A stretch of DNA of 64,000 nucleotides from Phenylobacterium sp. CCH9-H3 (GTDB lineage Bacteria; Pseudomonadota; Alphaproteobacteria; Caulobacterales; Caulobacteraceae). The stretch covers positions 37,482 to 101,481 of the forward strand of contig NZ_LSJI01000083.1 in NCBI RefSeq assembly GCF_001557235.1, in the 5' to 3' direction. Positions 29,275 to 41,787 of this stretch are shown here, piece after piece (the stretch's first letter is position 1; every line of letters starts with the position of its first letter). The position numbers were made by a program, and so were the translations under genes. The notes under the pieces were generated by a model, which saw only the letters and a list, made by a program, of their open reading frames with translations, searched no databases and was not told where the DNA came from.

Positions 29275-30708
29275 ATGAAAATATCACGACGCCATCTGAT
29301 CTCGGCCGCCGCAACCGGCGCCGCCTTCGCGGGCCTGTCCCGTTTCGCGGTCGCCCAGGACCAATCCACCGGCGACGGCTATGTGAACGAGGTCCTTGGC
29401 TACGGCCCGCTCAAGGCCGACCCGGCGGGTGTCTTCGATCTCCCGGAGGGCTTCTCCTACCAGGCGTTCTCGAAGGCGGGCGACGCCATGAGCGACGGTC
29501 TGGTGACGCCGCACAAGGCGGACGGCATGGGCTGTTTCCCGCTGGACCGCGAGCGTGTGATCCTGGTTCGCAATCACGAGCTGAAGCCGAGCGACCTGGC
29601 CTACGGCGCCTTCGGCAAGGATCATGCCCTGGCCGACAAGATCGACCGGAGCCGGGCGTACGACCGGAACCAGGACGCCAAGCCGTTGTGCGGCGGGACC
29701 ACCACCCTGGTCTACGACCTGAAGAAGAGGCGCCTGGAGAGCAGCCATCTCAGCCTCACGGGCACGGCGGTGAACTGCGCCGGAGGCGTTACGCCCTGGG
29801 GATCGTGGCTCACGTGCGAGGAGACCGTGGTGAACCCCGGCCCGAACGCCGGCGGCCAGACCCTGCAGAAGTCGCACGGCTGGGTGTTCGAGGTCCCAAG
29901 CCGGGCGAAGGGCCTGGTGCAGGCCACGCCGCTTACGGGGCTGGGCCGCTTCAAGCATGAGGCGACCGCCATCGATCCGCGGACGGGCGTAGTCTACCTC
30001 ACCGAGGACGAGGGCGACGGGCGCGGCCTTTTCTACCGTTTCCTGCCCAACGACCGCCTCGCCCTGGCGAAGGGCGGCCGGCTCCAGGCCCTGGCGTTCA
30101 AGGACGGCGGCGACAGCCGCAACTGGAACGGCGCCGAGTGGACCGTGGGCCAGTGGCGCGACGCCGTCTGGATCGACCTCGACGGCGTGGACAACCCGAA
30201 CGACGACCTGCGCCACCGGGGCCATGCCAAGGGCGCGGCCTGGTTCGCGCGCGGGGAGGGCATCTTCTTCGGCGACGGCGAGCTCTACTTCACCTGCACC
30301 AGCGGCGGCCCCAAGCGCCTGGGCCAGGTGCTGCGCTATCGGCCGAGCCGGTTCGAGGGCGACCCGCGTGAGACGGACGAGCCCGGCCGCGTGCAGCTCT
30401 TCGTGGAGCCGACCGACCCGAAGGTCATGAACATGTGCGACAACCTCGCCATCGCCCCGAACGGGCACCTGATGGTGTGCGAGGACAAGGTCGAGCTGCG
30501 CGGCGTGAACTACCTCAAGGGGATCACGCCGCAGGGCAAGGTCTATGCGATGGGCCGCCTCGTGCGGGGACCGTCGGACGGGGCGTTGCCGACGACGGAG
30601 CTGGCTGGCGTCTGCTTCTCGCCCGACGGCTCGACCCTCTTCGTCAACGCCTACTGGCCCGGCATGACCCTCGCGATCACCGGGCCTTGGGAGCGACTGA
30701 GGGGCTGA
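29275..30708 (+). CDS. PhoX-family (DUF839) alkaline phosphatase-like protein, Tat-exported
   Basis: 477 residues starting MKISRRHLISAAATG, a twin-arginine signal peptide (RR at residues 5-6, hydrophobic core to about 23, cleavage near AVA-QD). The body matches the PhoX/DUF839 beta-propeller: an LPEGFSYQAFSKAGDAMSDG opening, VRNHELKPSDLAYG, GGTTTLVYDLKKRRLESSHL, NCAGGVTPWGSWLTCEET (metal-site Cys/Glu region), FKHEATAIDPRTGVVYLTEDE and CDNLAIAPNGHLMVCED near the end. PhoX enzymes are Ca/Fe phosphomonoesterases made under phosphate limitation; export as a folded metalloprotein fits Tat. The start at ATG 29275 is chosen for the Tat signal; the open frame extends upstream through the terminator. 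A Pho-box-like site lies just upstream. Confidence 0.88.
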   Translation: MKISRRHLISAAATGAAFAGLSRFAVAQDQSTGDGYVNEVLGYGPLKADPAGVFDLPEGFSYQAFSKAGDAMSDGLVTPHKADGMGCFPLDRERVILVRNHELKPSDLAYGAFGKDHALADKIDRSRAYDRNQDAKPLCGGTTTLVYDLKKRRLESSHLSLTGTAVNCAGGVTPWGSWLTCEETVVNPGPNAGGQTLQKSHGWVFEVPSRAKGLVQATPLTGLGRFKHEATAIDPRTGVVYLTEDEGDGRGLFYRFLPNDRLALAKGGRLQALAFKDGGDSRNWNGAEWTVGQWRDAVWIDLDGVDNPNDDLRHRGHAKGAAWFARGEGIFFGDGELYFTCTSGGPKRLGQVLRYRPSRFEGDPRETDEPGRVQLFVEPTDPKVMNMCDNLAIAPNGHLMVCEDKVELRGVNYLKGITPQGKVYAMGRLVRGPSDGALPTTELAGVCFSPDGSTLFVNAYWPGMTLAITGPWERLRG

Positions 30709-30711
30709 CCG

Positions 30712-34036
<3,325 letters not shown>

Positions 34037-34043
34037 CCGTAAC

Positions 34044-34053
34044 TAGAATTCTA
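34044..34053. promoter_or_regulatory. AT-rich palindrome between divergent genes
   Basis: Perfect ten-base palindrome TAGAATTCTA, strikingly AT-rich in this GC-rich DNA, seven bases upstream of the LuxR gene start and 60 bases upstream of the 394-residue gene. It could be an operator for the LuxR-type protein or part of a promoter. Confidence 0.4.
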
Positions 34054-34113
34054 AATCGATCCATCGGCGCGTGGCGAAATCGCGCAAACGTGTAGAGCAA
34101 TGGAGACGATGAT

Positions 34114-35298
34114 ATGCCCGACGAAACAATGGAACGGACAAGCGTTGCTGTAGTCAGCCGCAAGTCACCGATCGTGACGATCGATCCGCAGGCGCCCTCT
34201 TCGCCAGAGGTCCGCGCGTTGCTCAAGGATGTCGAAAACAAGCTCAAGCTGTCGTTCACGATGGCCGCCGCCGGCGTCGGCGCGCCGGAAGCCACCGAGA
34301 TCGATCAGCTGTTCCAGGCCATGGTCGCCGCCCGCCCGGCGGCCGTGCGTGGGCGCGTCCGGGCCCGGGCCCAGAGCATGCTGAGCGCCCCGGCCGGCGT
34401 GCGCGAAACCTTCTTCGGCCGCTACGGCGCCGTCGAAAAGGCGGCCTACCGCGGGTCCGACAAGGCCGAGGCGGGTCTGGGCCGGCTGAACGTGTCCGGT
34501 CAGAAGCTGCACGCCAGCCTGATCGCCTTCGGCCAGAACGACGCCGTGCTGACCGATGCGCCGCCCAGCGTGTTCCAGGCCAAGAAGCTGACGGGCATCG
34601 ACCTGTCCAAGCTGCGGGATCTGCCGAAGCTCAACCCGGACGTCGTGGCGGGCGCGAAGTACAAGAAGCTGGGGCTCTTCCTCAACAGCGTGCACTGCAT
34701 CGAGGAGACCAGCGAACTGTCGGATTCGGACGAGATCGCCATGGGCGGGGTCGCCACCGATCCGGACGGCGACACCCACAAGATCCCCGAGTTCATGGTC
34801 TCGAACGACTTCGACGCCGGCGAGAAGAAGAAGTACCCGGGCCGGGGCAAGCTGCTGCACGAATGGAGCCTCGTGCGGGGACCGGACTGGCCCTACCTCT
34901 ACCATGCGGTGCTGTGCATGGCGGAGAAGGACGGCGGCGGCTTCGCCGACTTCATCACCAAGCTCTGGAAGAAGATCGGCGACGAGGTCCAGAAGGCGAT
35001 CGCCGGCGCCGCCGGCTCGGCCATCGGGGCGGCCCTCGGCTCCTACTTCGGCCCGCTGGGCACCGCCCTGGGCGCGGCCGTGGGCTGGCTGCTGGGCATG
35101 CTGGTCGACTGGATCATCAGCTGGTTCGAGGACGACCTCATCCGTTGCCGCACGATCCTGCTGGGCCTCGGGGCGGCCACCAAGTCGTACTACGACTGGG
35201 CCGGCCTCACCGCCGATCCGCCCAACCAGTTCAGCATGAACTTCAACGGCGACGGCGGCCGCTACCGCGTGTGGTGCAGCCTTTCGGTCTATCCATAG
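34114..35298 (+). CDS. Unrecognised 394-residue protein with glycine-rich membrane-like segment
   Basis: Not assigned to a known family. No signal peptide. Residues 1-30 look disordered. Residues 30-180 are mainly helical with many Ala, Lys and Arg. Residues 185-290 are a probable beta-rich domain (LGLFLNSVHCIEETSELSDS, then DEIAMGGVATDPDGDTHKIP and a DFDAGEKKKYPGRGK stretch, rich in Asp/Glu turns that could bind calcium). Residues 292-338 form a Gly/Ala-rich hydrophobic region with repeated GxxxG/AxxxG spacing (AIAGAAGSAIGAALGS, GPLGTALGAAVGWLLGML, VDWIISWF). The last 55 residues end in NGDGGRYRVWCSLSVYP, a beta element. A glycine-zipper insertion segment between soluble domains resembles pore-forming or membrane-binding effectors, but that is inference. 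RBS GGAGA at 34102-34106; ATG 34114. Divergent from a LuxR-type regulator and closed by a strong hairpin, so it is a single-gene unit. Confidence 0.85.
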   Translation: MPDETMERTSVAVVSRKSPIVTIDPQAPSSPEVRALLKDVENKLKLSFTMAAAGVGAPEATEIDQLFQAMVAARPAAVRGRVRARAQSMLSAPAGVRETFFGRYGAVEKAAYRGSDKAEAGLGRLNVSGQKLHASLIAFGQNDAVLTDAPPSVFQAKKLTGIDLSKLRDLPKLNPDVVAGAKYKKLGLFLNSVHCIEETSELSDSDEIAMGGVATDPDGDTHKIPEFMVSNDFDAGEKKKYPGRGKLLHEWSLVRGPDWPYLYHAVLCMAEKDGGGFADFITKLWKKIGDEVQKAIAGAAGSAIGAALGSYFGPLGTALGAAVGWLLGMLVDWIISWFEDDLIRCRTILLGLGAATKSYYDWAGLTADPPNQFSMNFNGDGGRYRVWCSLSVYP

Positions 35299-35309
35299 CC
35301 GAAACGACC

Positions 35310-35338
35310 GGCGCGCAGGCCCAAGGGGTCTGCGCGCC
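35310..35338 (+). terminator. Long-stem hairpin after the 394-residue gene
   Basis: Nine-base perfect stem GGCGCGCAG/CTGCGCGCC with an 11-base loop, 11 bases past the stop. No T-run follows. It likely ends the single-gene transcript before ftsB. Confidence 0.5.
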
Positions 35339-35366
35339 ACGTTCGCGCCGCAACGTAAAATTAAGC

Positions 35367-35702
35367 ATGGCGGCGCGATCTGGAGGGGCTGTTCTGGGAA
35401 TCACCGTGCTGGCTCGCCTCCGCCCCTACCTGTCCACAGCCGCCCTGGCGCTGCTGATCTTCTATTTCGGCGTGCATGCGTTCACGGGCGAGGGCGGCCT
35501 GCTGAGGTCGAACCAGCGCGACGCCACCCTGACGGCCAAGACCCGCGAGCTGGCGGCCCTGACCGCCCAACGCCACGACCTGGAAGTGCGCGCCCAACTG
35601 CTGCGCGACACCAGCCTTTCCGCCGACCTGCTGGAGGAAAGAGCGCGCTCCCTGCTAGGCTTCGCGGACCCGAGGGATTATGTGATCCGCTTGAAACCCT
35701 GA
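35367..35702 (+). CDS. ftsB: Septum formation initiator FtsB/DivIC-like
   Basis: 111 residues: cytoplasmic N-terminus, one membrane segment (about residues 23-40, YLSTAALALLIFYFGVHAF), then GEGGLL, a typical FtsB element, a coiled coil (about 50-85, with repeated Leu/Ala heptads such as LTAKTRELAALTAQRHDLEV) and a C-terminal RARSLLGFADPRDYVI motif. FtsB joins FtsL and FtsQ in the divisome. It is found next to pdhA in many alphaproteobacteria, as here (49 bases apart). ATG 35367. Confidence 0.88.
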   Translation: MAARSGGAVLGITVLARLRPYLSTAALALLIFYFGVHAFTGEGGLLRSNQRDATLTAKTRELAALTAQRHDLEVRAQLLRDTSLSADLLEERARSLLGFADPRDYVIRLKP

Positions 35703-35751
35703 GGCCGGTTCGTCGGTCTCGGGAGCCATCAAGAAGATCACGGAGTGACGC

Positions 35752-36801
35752 ATGGCGCGCGGTCAGACCGGTGCGACCGGTCGGCGGAAAAGCAATGGCG
35801 CGACGAAGGAGGCCCCGAAGGGCCCGGCCGGCGTCACCAAGGAAGAGCTGCTTGGCTATTACCGGGAGATGCTGCTGATCCGCCGCTTCGAGGAGCGGGC
35901 CGGCCAGCTCTATGGCATGGGCCTGATCGGCGGCTTCTGCCACCTCTACATCGGCCAGGAAGCCATCGCGGTGGGCGTCGAGGCGGCCAAGAAGCCGGGC
36001 GACGAGGTGATCACCGGCTACCGTGACCACGGCCACATGCTGACCAGCGGCATGGATCCCAAGGAGGTCATGGCCGAGCTCACCGGCCGGATCGGCGGCT
36101 CTTCCAAGGGCAAGGGCGGCTCGATGCACATGTTCTCGACCGAGGCGGCCTTCTACGGCGGCCACGGGATCGTGGGCGCCCAGGTGCCGCTGGGCACGGG
36201 CCTCGGCCTCGCCAACTGGTACCGCGAGGACGGCAAGGTCAGCTTCGCCTTCTTCGGCGACGGCGCGGCCAACCAGGGCCAGGTCTACGAGGCCTTCAAC
36301 ATGGCCGAGCTGTGGAAGCTGCCGGTCGTCTATGTGATCGAGAACAACCAGTACGCGATGGGTACGGCGATCCAGCGCTCGTCGGCCGAGACCCGGCTGC
36401 ACAAGCGGGGCGTCTCGTTCGGCATCCCGGGCGAGGAAGTCGACGGCATGGACGTGCTGGCCGTGAAGGCCGCCGCAGAAAAGGCCGCCGAGCACGCCCG
36501 CTCTGGGAAGGGCCCCTACATCCTGGAGATGAAGACCTACCGCTACCGCGGCCACTCCATGAGCGACCCGGCCAAGTACCGGACGCGGGAGGAGGTGGAC
36601 GAGGTCCGCAAGACCCGCGATCCCATCGACCACGTCGAGGACCTGCTGGAGAAGAACGGCTGGGCCGACGAGGCCACCCTCAAGGCCATCGACGCCGAGG
36701 TGAAGAAGATCGTCGCCGATGCGGCCGAATTCGCCCGCACCAGCCCCGAGCCCGACCCGTCCGAACTCTACACCGACGTCTACACGGAGAGCCACGCGTG
36801 A
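35752..36801 (+). CDS. pdhA: Pyruvate dehydrogenase E1 component, alpha subunit
   Basis: 349 residues. With PdhB forms the thiamine-diphosphate-dependent E1 that decarboxylates pyruvate and acetylates lipoyl groups. [20 protein letters not shown] opening, [14 protein letters not shown], the TDP/Mg motif [19 protein letters not shown] (about residues 165-183) to [10 protein letters not shown], and the phosphorylation-loop-like [17 protein letters not shown] (about 265). The N-terminus is Lys/Gly/Ala-rich and flexible. The stop overlaps the GTG of pdhB. First catalytic gene of the PDH operon. Confidence 0.97.
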   Translation: MARGQTGATGRRKSNGATKEAPKGPAGVTKEELLGYYREMLLIRRFEERAGQLYGMGLIGGFCHLYIGQEAIAVGVEAAKKPGDEVITGYRDHGHMLTSGMDPKEVMAELTGRIGGSSKGKGGSMHMFSTEAAFYGGHGIVGAQVPLGTGLGLANWYREDGKVSFAFFGDGAANQGQVYEAFNMAELWKLPVVYVIENNQYAMGTAIQRSSAETRLHKRGVSFGIPGEEVDGMDVLAVKAAAEKAAEHARSGKGPYILEMKTYRYRGHSMSDPAKYRTREEVDEVRKTRDPIDHVEDLLEKNGWADEATLKAIDAEVKKIVADAAEFARTSPEPDPSELYTDVYTESHA

Positions 36802-38201
36802 CCGACATCCTGATGCCGGCGCTCTCTCCGACGATGGAGGAGGGCACGCTCGCCAAGTGGCACGTGAAGGTGGGCGACAATGTGCGCTCCGGCGACGTGA
36901 TCGCCGAGATCGAGACCGACAAGGCCACCATGGAGGTCGAGGCGGTCGACGAAGGCGTGATCTCCGAGATCCTCGTGCCGGAAGGCTCGGAGGAGGTGAA
37001 GGTCAACACGCCGATCGCGCGCCTGGGCGGCGAGGGCGGCGCGGCCGCCAAGACCCCCGAGCCGAAGGCGGAAGCGCCTGCGCCCGCGGCGCAGGCCGCC
37101 GCCGGCGATCCCGAGAAGCAGCCGCCGGAGACGGCCAGGCCGCGGCCGGAGGGCGAGGGCGCCGCGCCCGTCACGCCCAAGCCGCCGCTGAAGGATCCTG
37201 AGCTGCCTGAGGGCGTCAACCTGGTGAAGGTGACGGTCCGCGACGCTCTGCGCGACGCCATGGCCGAGGAGATGCGCCGCGACGGCGACGTCTTCCTCAT
37301 GGGCGAGGAGGTCGCGCAGTATCAGGGGGCCTACAAGGTCAGCCGCGGCCTGCTGGACGAGTTCGGCCCCAAGCGCGTCATCGACACCCCGATCACCGAG
37401 TACGGCTTCGCCGGCCTCGGCGTTGGGGCGGCCATGGCCGGCCTGAAGCCGATCGTCGAGTTCATGACGTTCAACTTCGCCATGCAGGCCATTGATCACA
37501 TTATCAATTCGGCCGCCAAGACGCTGTACATGTCGGGCGGCCAGATCAAGACCAGCATCGTCTTCCGCGGCCCCAACGGCGCGGCGGCCCGCGTGGCCGC
37601 CCAGCACAGCCAGGACTACGCGGCCTGGTACGGCCACGTACCGGGCCTGAAGGTCATCGCCCCCTACGACGCGGCCGACGCCAAGGGCCTCCTGAAGGCG
37701 GCCATTCGCGATCCGAACCCCGTGGTCTTCCTCGAGCACGAGATGCTCTACGGCCAGGAGTTCGACGTGCCGGAAGGCGTCGACTGGGTGGTGCCGATCG
37801 GCAAGGCGAAGGTGCGCCGCGAGGGCGCGGGCGTCACCCTGGTGGCCTATTCCCGGATGGTCGGCTTCTGCCTGCAGGCCGCCGAGGAACTGGCCAAGGA
37901 CGGGATCGAGGCCGAGGTCGTCGACCTGCGCACGATCCGGCCCATGGACATCGAGACCGTCGTCGAGAGCGTGAAGAAGACCAACCGCCTGGTCACCGTC
38001 GAGGAGGGCTGGGGCCCCATGGGCGTCGGCGCCGAGGTGGCGGCCAAGGTGACCGAACTGGCCTTCGACTACCTCGACGCCCCGCCGATGCGGGTCTGCC
38101 AGGAGGACGTGCCGCTGCCCTACGCCGCCAACCTGGAGGCGCTGTCGATGCCTTCGGTGGAGCGGATCGTGAAGGCGGCCAAGGCCGTCTCGTACAAGTG
38201 A
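36798..38201 (+). CDS. pdhB: Pyruvate dehydrogenase E1 component, beta subunit, with N-terminal lipoyl domain
   Basis: 467 residues from GTG 36798. Residues 1-75 are a complete lipoyl domain ([19 protein letters not shown], lipoylated Lys in [15 protein letters not shown]), followed by a Pro/Ala/Glu linker to about 140 and the E1-beta domain ([20 protein letters not shown] ... [20 protein letters not shown] ... [20 protein letters not shown]). A lipoyl domain on E1-beta is known in several alphaproteobacteria and gives the complex extra swinging arms. The lipoyl domain is nearly identical in DNA to that of pdhC. The 3' end overlaps the GFA gene by four bases. Confidence 0.97.
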   Translation: MTDILMPALSPTMEEGTLAKWHVKVGDNVRSGDVIAEIETDKATMEVEAVDEGVISEILVPEGSEEVKVNTPIARLGGEGGAAAKTPEPKAEAPAPAAQAAAGDPEKQPPETARPRPEGEGAAPVTPKPPLKDPELPEGVNLVKVTVRDALRDAMAEEMRRDGDVFLMGEEVAQYQGAYKVSRGLLDEFGPKRVIDTPITEYGFAGLGVGAAMAGLKPIVEFMTFNFAMQAIDHIINSAAKTLYMSGGQIKTSIVFRGPNGAAARVAAQHSQDYAAWYGHVPGLKVIAPYDAADAKGLLKAAIRDPNPVVFLEHEMLYGQEFDVPEGVDWVVPIGKAKVRREGAGVTLVAYSRMVGFCLQAAEELAKDGIEAEVVDLRTIRPMDIETVVESVKKTNRLVTVEEGWGPMGVGAEVAAKVTELAFDYLDAPPMRVCQEDVPLPYAANLEALSMPSVERIVKAAKAVSYK

Positions 38202-38602
38202 GCGAGGCCTTCGCCTGGCGGGCGGGCGGGTGCCACTGCGGCGGCGTCCGTTTCGAGGTGGCCCTGCCGGCGCGCGTCGAGGCGCAGACCTGCAACTGCT
38301 CCATGTGCGCCAAGACGGGCTTCGTGCACGTGATCGTGCCGGAGAGCCGCTTCCGCTTGACCAAGGGCGCCGACCGCCTGGCCGAGTACACGTTCAATAC
38401 CCGGGTGGCGAAGCACCTGTTCTGCGCGGACTGCGGCGTGAAGAGCTTCTACCGCCCGCGGTCGAACCCCGACGGCTGGAGCGTCAACGGCCGCTGCCTG
38501 GACACCGTGGACGGGCTGGAGCTCGTCATCGAGGCCTTCGACGGCCAGAACTGGGAGGCCAATGCGGCGTCCCTCAGCCATCTCTCCAAGGAACACGCAT
38601 GA
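38198..38602 (+). CDS. GFA (glutathione-dependent formaldehyde-activating)/CENP-V fold protein
   Basis: 134 residues from GTG 38198. Zinc-binding cysteines follow the family layout: [12 protein letters not shown] (Cys 12 and 14), [12 protein letters not shown] (about 33, 35, 38) and [20 protein letters not shown] (about 85 and 88). Members bind glutathione or related thiols; the name-giving one forms S-hydroxymethylglutathione, but most have unknown substrates. Overlaps pdhB (GTGA) and pdhC (ATGA) by four bases each, so it is translated as a fixed part of the PDH operon; why is unclear. Confidence 0.9.
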   Translation: MSEAFAWRAGGCHCGGVRFEVALPARVEAQTCNCSMCAKTGFVHVIVPESRFRLTKGADRLAEYTFNTRVAKHLFCADCGVKSFYRPRSNPDGWSVNGRCLDTVDGLELVIEAFDGQNWEANAASLSHLSKEHA

Positions 38603-39903
38603 CGGACATCCTCATGCCCGCCCTCTCGCCCACCATGGAAGAGGGCACGCTGGCCAAGTGGCACGTGAAGAAGGGCGACACCGTGAAGTCCGGCGACGTG
38701 ATCGCCGAGATCGAGACCGACAAGGCGACCATGGAGGTCGAGGCGGTGGACGAGGGCGTCGTCGACGAGATCCTGATCGCCGAGGGCTCGGAGGGCGTGA
38801 AGGTCAATACCCCGATCGCGCGGCTGGCCGGCGAGGGCGAGGCGCCTGCGCCCAAGGCCGAGGCGCCGAAAGCCGAGGCTCCCAAGGCCGAGGCCGCGCC
38901 CCCGCCCGCCAAGGCGCCCGAACCCGCCAAGGCCGAGGCGCCCAAGCCTGCGCCTGCCGCAGCTCCGGCGCCCGCGAAGGCGGCGGACGGCGGCCGCATC
39001 TTCGCCTCGCCGCTGGCGCGCCGGCTGGCCGAACAGAAGGGCCTCGATCTCTCGGCCATGACCGGGTCCGGCCCGCACGGCCGCATCGTGAAGGTGGACG
39101 TCGACAAGGCCCAGCCCGGCCAGGCGAAGGCTCCGGCGGCCGCGCCGGCCGGCGCTCCGGCCGCTCAGGCGCCGCGCCAGGCCCAGAGCCTGGAGCAGAT
39201 GGGCATCGCGCCCGGCAGCTACGAGCTGATCCCGCTGGACGGCATGCGCAAGACGGTCGCGCGCCGAATGACGGACAGCTTCCGGGACGTGCCGCACTTC
39301 CCGCTCAACATGGACCTGGAGATCGACGAGCTCCTGGCCGCCCGCGCGAAGATCAACGCCATGCTGGAGAAGCAGGGCGTGAAGGTCAGCGTCAACGACA
39401 TTGTGATCAAGGCCGCCGCCATCGCCCTGATGCGGGTGCCGGAAGCCAACGCGTCCTACACGCCCGAAGGCATCGCCATGCACAAGCACGCCGACATCGC
39501 CATGGCGGTCGCGGTGCCGGGCGGCCTGATCACCCCGATCATCCGCGCCGCCGAGACCAAGGGCCTGGCTCAGATCGCCACTGAGGCCAAGGACCTGGCC
39601 GAACGGGCGCGCAGCAAGAAGCTGAAGCCCGAGGAGTTCCAGGGCGGGACCTTCTCGATCTCGAACCTCGGCATGTTCGGCATCAAGTCGTTCGCCTCGA
39701 TCATCAACGAGCCGCAGGGCGCCATCCTGTCCGTTGGCGCCGGCGAGAAACGGCCCGTGGTGCGCGGCGATCAGCTGGCCATCGCGACGGTTATGTCTGT
39801 CACCCTGACCTGCGATCACCGGGTGGTCGACGGCGCGACGGGCGCCAAGTGGCTGGCGGCCTTCAAGCCGCTGATCGAAGACCCGCTCAACATGATCGTC
39901 TAA
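38599..39903 (+). CDS. pdhC: Dihydrolipoamide acetyltransferase (PDH E2)
   Basis: 434 residues from ATG 38599. Order: one lipoyl domain (1-75, Lys in [10 protein letters not shown]), an Ala/Pro/Lys-rich linker (80-130), the peripheral subunit-binding domain [18 protein letters not shown] ... [11 protein letters not shown] (about 134-170), a second linker, and the catalytic CAT domain from about 205 with the active-site [18 protein letters not shown] near 400. Forms the PDH core and transfers acetyl groups to CoA. Ten bases before gpx. Confidence 0.97.
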   Translation: MTDILMPALSPTMEEGTLAKWHVKKGDTVKSGDVIAEIETDKATMEVEAVDEGVVDEILIAEGSEGVKVNTPIARLAGEGEAPAPKAEAPKAEAPKAEAAPPPAKAPEPAKAEAPKPAPAAAPAPAKAADGGRIFASPLARRLAEQKGLDLSAMTGSGPHGRIVKVDVDKAQPGQAKAPAAAPAGAPAAQAPRQAQSLEQMGIAPGSYELIPLDGMRKTVARRMTDSFRDVPHFPLNMDLEIDELLAARAKINAMLEKQGVKVSVNDIVIKAAAIALMRVPEANASYTPEGIAMHKHADIAMAVAVPGGLITPIIRAAETKGLAQIATEAKDLAERARSKKLKPEEFQGGTFSISNLGMFGIKSFASIINEPQGAILSVGAGEKRPVVRGDQLAIATVMSVTLTCDHRVVDGATGAKWLAAFKPLIEDPLNMIV

Positions 39904-39912
39904 GGACGCGCC

Positions 39913-40392
39913 TTGACCAGCATCTACGACTTCAGCGCCGAAACGCTCGACGGCCGGCCCGCGCCGTTGGCGGACTATCGGGGCAAGGTCGTCCTGATCG
40001 TCAACACGGCCAGCAAATGCGGCTTCACCCGCCAGTACGAGGGCCTGGAGAAGCTCTACAAGCGCTTCCGTGACCGCGGCCTGGTGATCCTTGGGTTCCC
40101 CTGCAACCAGTTCGGCGCCCAGGAACCGGGCGATGCGCAGGAGATCGCGAACTTCTGCTCGCTGACCTACGACGTCCAGTTCCCGATGATGCGAAAGATC
40201 GACGTCAACGGCCCGCAGGCCCACCCCCTCTACGCCTACCTCAAGAAGGCCAAGAAGGGCGTGCTGGGCACCCAGGGCATCAAGTGGAACTTCACCAAGT
40301 TCCTCGTCGACCGGAACGGCCAGGTCACCGGCCGCTACGCTCCGAATGTTGAACCCAAGGCGCTGGAAGGCGCGATCGAGGCTTTGCTCTGA
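39913..40392 (+). CDS. Glutathione peroxidase-type thiol peroxidase
   Basis: 159 residues, TTG start at 39913 ([13 protein letters not shown], the standard GPx N-terminus), ten bases after pdhC. The catalytic tetrad is present: Cys 36 in [12 protein letters not shown], Gln in [12 protein letters not shown] (about 70), Trp-Asn in [11 protein letters not shown] (about 125). Non-selenium type; the extra Cys in FPCNQF (about 68) suggests a thioredoxin-dependent resolving mechanism as in many bacterial GPx. Reduces hydroperoxides in the cytoplasm. The TGA overlaps the ATG of lpdA by one base. Confidence 0.93.
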   Translation: MTSIYDFSAETLDGRPAPLADYRGKVVLIVNTASKCGFTRQYEGLEKLYKRFRDRGLVILGFPCNQFGAQEPGDAQEIANFCSLTYDVQFPMMRKIDVNGPQAHPLYAYLKKAKKGVLGTQGIKWNFTKFLVDRNGQVTGRYAPNVEPKALEGAIEALL

Positions 40393-41783
40393 TGGCTGAT
40401 GCGTTCGATGTCGTCGTGATCGGGTCGGGCCCTGGCGGCTACGTCACCGCCATCCGCGCCTCGCAGCTCGGGATGAAGACCGCCATCGTCGAGCGGGCGG
40501 AGCTGGGCGGCATCTGCCTGAACTGGGGCTGCATTCCCACCAAGGCGCTGCTGAAGTCCGGCGAGGTGTACGAACAGCTCGATCACCTGAAGGACTACGG
40601 CCTGTCGGTGGAAAAGCGCGGCTTCGACTTCGACGCCGTGGTGCAGCGTTCGCGGAAGGTGGCCTCGACCCTGAACGCGGGCGTCACCTTCCTGATGAAG
40701 AAGAACAAGATCGAGGTGGTGACCGGAACCGCGCGCCTGGAGAAGGGGCAGGGCGCGCCGACCGTCGTCGTCGGCGATCGTAAGCTGACCGCCAAGCACG
40801 TGATCCTGGCCACCGGCGCCCGCGCCCGGACGATCCCGGCCATCGGCCTGGAACCGGACGGCGAGCGTGTCTGGACCTATCGCGAGGCCCTGGTCCCCAA
40901 GTCCGCGCCCAAGACCCTCGTCGTCATCGGCTCGGGCGCCATCGGCATGGAGTTCGCCAGCTTCTACCGGGCCCTGGGCTCGGATGTGACCGTGGTCGAG
41001 ATGATGCCGCGCATCCTGCCCGTCGAGGACGAGGAGGTCTCCAAGGCCGCGCACAAGGCCTTCGAGAAGCGGGGCATCAAGTTCCGCGTCCCGGCCAATG
41101 TGAAGAAGCTGACCAAGACCAGGTCGGGCGTGAGCCTGGAGATCGAGGCGGGCGGCAAGGCCGAGACGCTTGAGGCCGAGGTGGCCATCGTGGCGGTCGG
41201 GATCGTCGGCAACGTCGAGGACATGGGCCTGGAAGCCCTGGGCGTGAAGATCGAGAAGACCCACGTGGTCACAGACGCCCACGGCGCCACGGGCGTGCCC
41301 GGACTCTATGCGATCGGCGACGTGGCGGGGCCGCCGTGGCTGGCCCACAAGGCGAGCCACGAGGGCGTCCACTGCATCGAGCATATCGCGGGCCTCAAGC
41401 CCACGAACCTGACCTCACCGATCCCGGGCTGCACCTACACCACGCCCCAGGTGGCCTCCGTGGGCCTGACCGAAGCCCAGGCCAAGGAAAAGGGCCTGGA
41501 GCCGAAGGTCGGCCGCTTCCCCTTCCGCGTGAACGGCAAGGCCATCGCCGCGGGCGAGCTGGACGGCTTCGTCAAGACGGTCTTCGACGGCAAGACCGGG
41601 GCCCTGATCGGCGCCCACATGATCGGCCACGAGGTGACCGAGATGATCCAGGGGTTCACCCTGGCCATGACCCTGGAGGCGACCGAAGCCGAGCTGCAGG
41701 CCACGGTGTTCCCGCATCCGACCATGAGCGAAGCCATGCACGAGGCCTCGCTCGACGCCTACGGGATGGTTCTGCACATCTAG
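40392..41783 (+). CDS. lpdA: Dihydrolipoyl dehydrogenase (E3)
   Basis: 463-residue flavoprotein disulfide reductase regenerating lipoamide for PDH (and possibly other 2-oxoacid complexes). FAD-binding VVIGSGPGGYVTA (about 8-20), redox-active pair Cys 42/Cys 47 in GGICLNWGCIPTKALLKSG, NAD-binding VVIGSGAIGMEFASFYRALG (about 178), YAIGDVAGPPWLAHKASHEG (about 308) and the C-terminal His-Glu pair in TVFPHPTMSEAMHEA. Last gene of the PDH operon. Confidence 0.97.
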   Translation: MADAFDVVVIGSGPGGYVTAIRASQLGMKTAIVERAELGGICLNWGCIPTKALLKSGEVYEQLDHLKDYGLSVEKRGFDFDAVVQRSRKVASTLNAGVTFLMKKNKIEVVTGTARLEKGQGAPTVVVGDRKLTAKHVILATGARARTIPAIGLEPDGERVWTYREALVPKSAPKTLVVIGSGAIGMEFASFYRALGSDVTVVEMMPRILPVEDEEVSKAAHKAFEKRGIKFRVPANVKKLTKTRSGVSLEIEAGGKAETLEAEVAIVAVGIVGNVEDMGLEALGVKIEKTHVVTDAHGATGVPGLYAIGDVAGPPWLAHKASHEGVHCIEHIAGLKPTNLTSPIPGCTYTTPQVASVGLTEAQAKEKGLEPKVGRFPFRVNGKAIAAGELDGFVKTVFDGKTGALIGAHMIGHEVTEMIQGFTLAMTLEATEAELQATVFPHPTMSEAMHEASLDAYGMVLHI

Positions 41784-41787
41784 GCGG

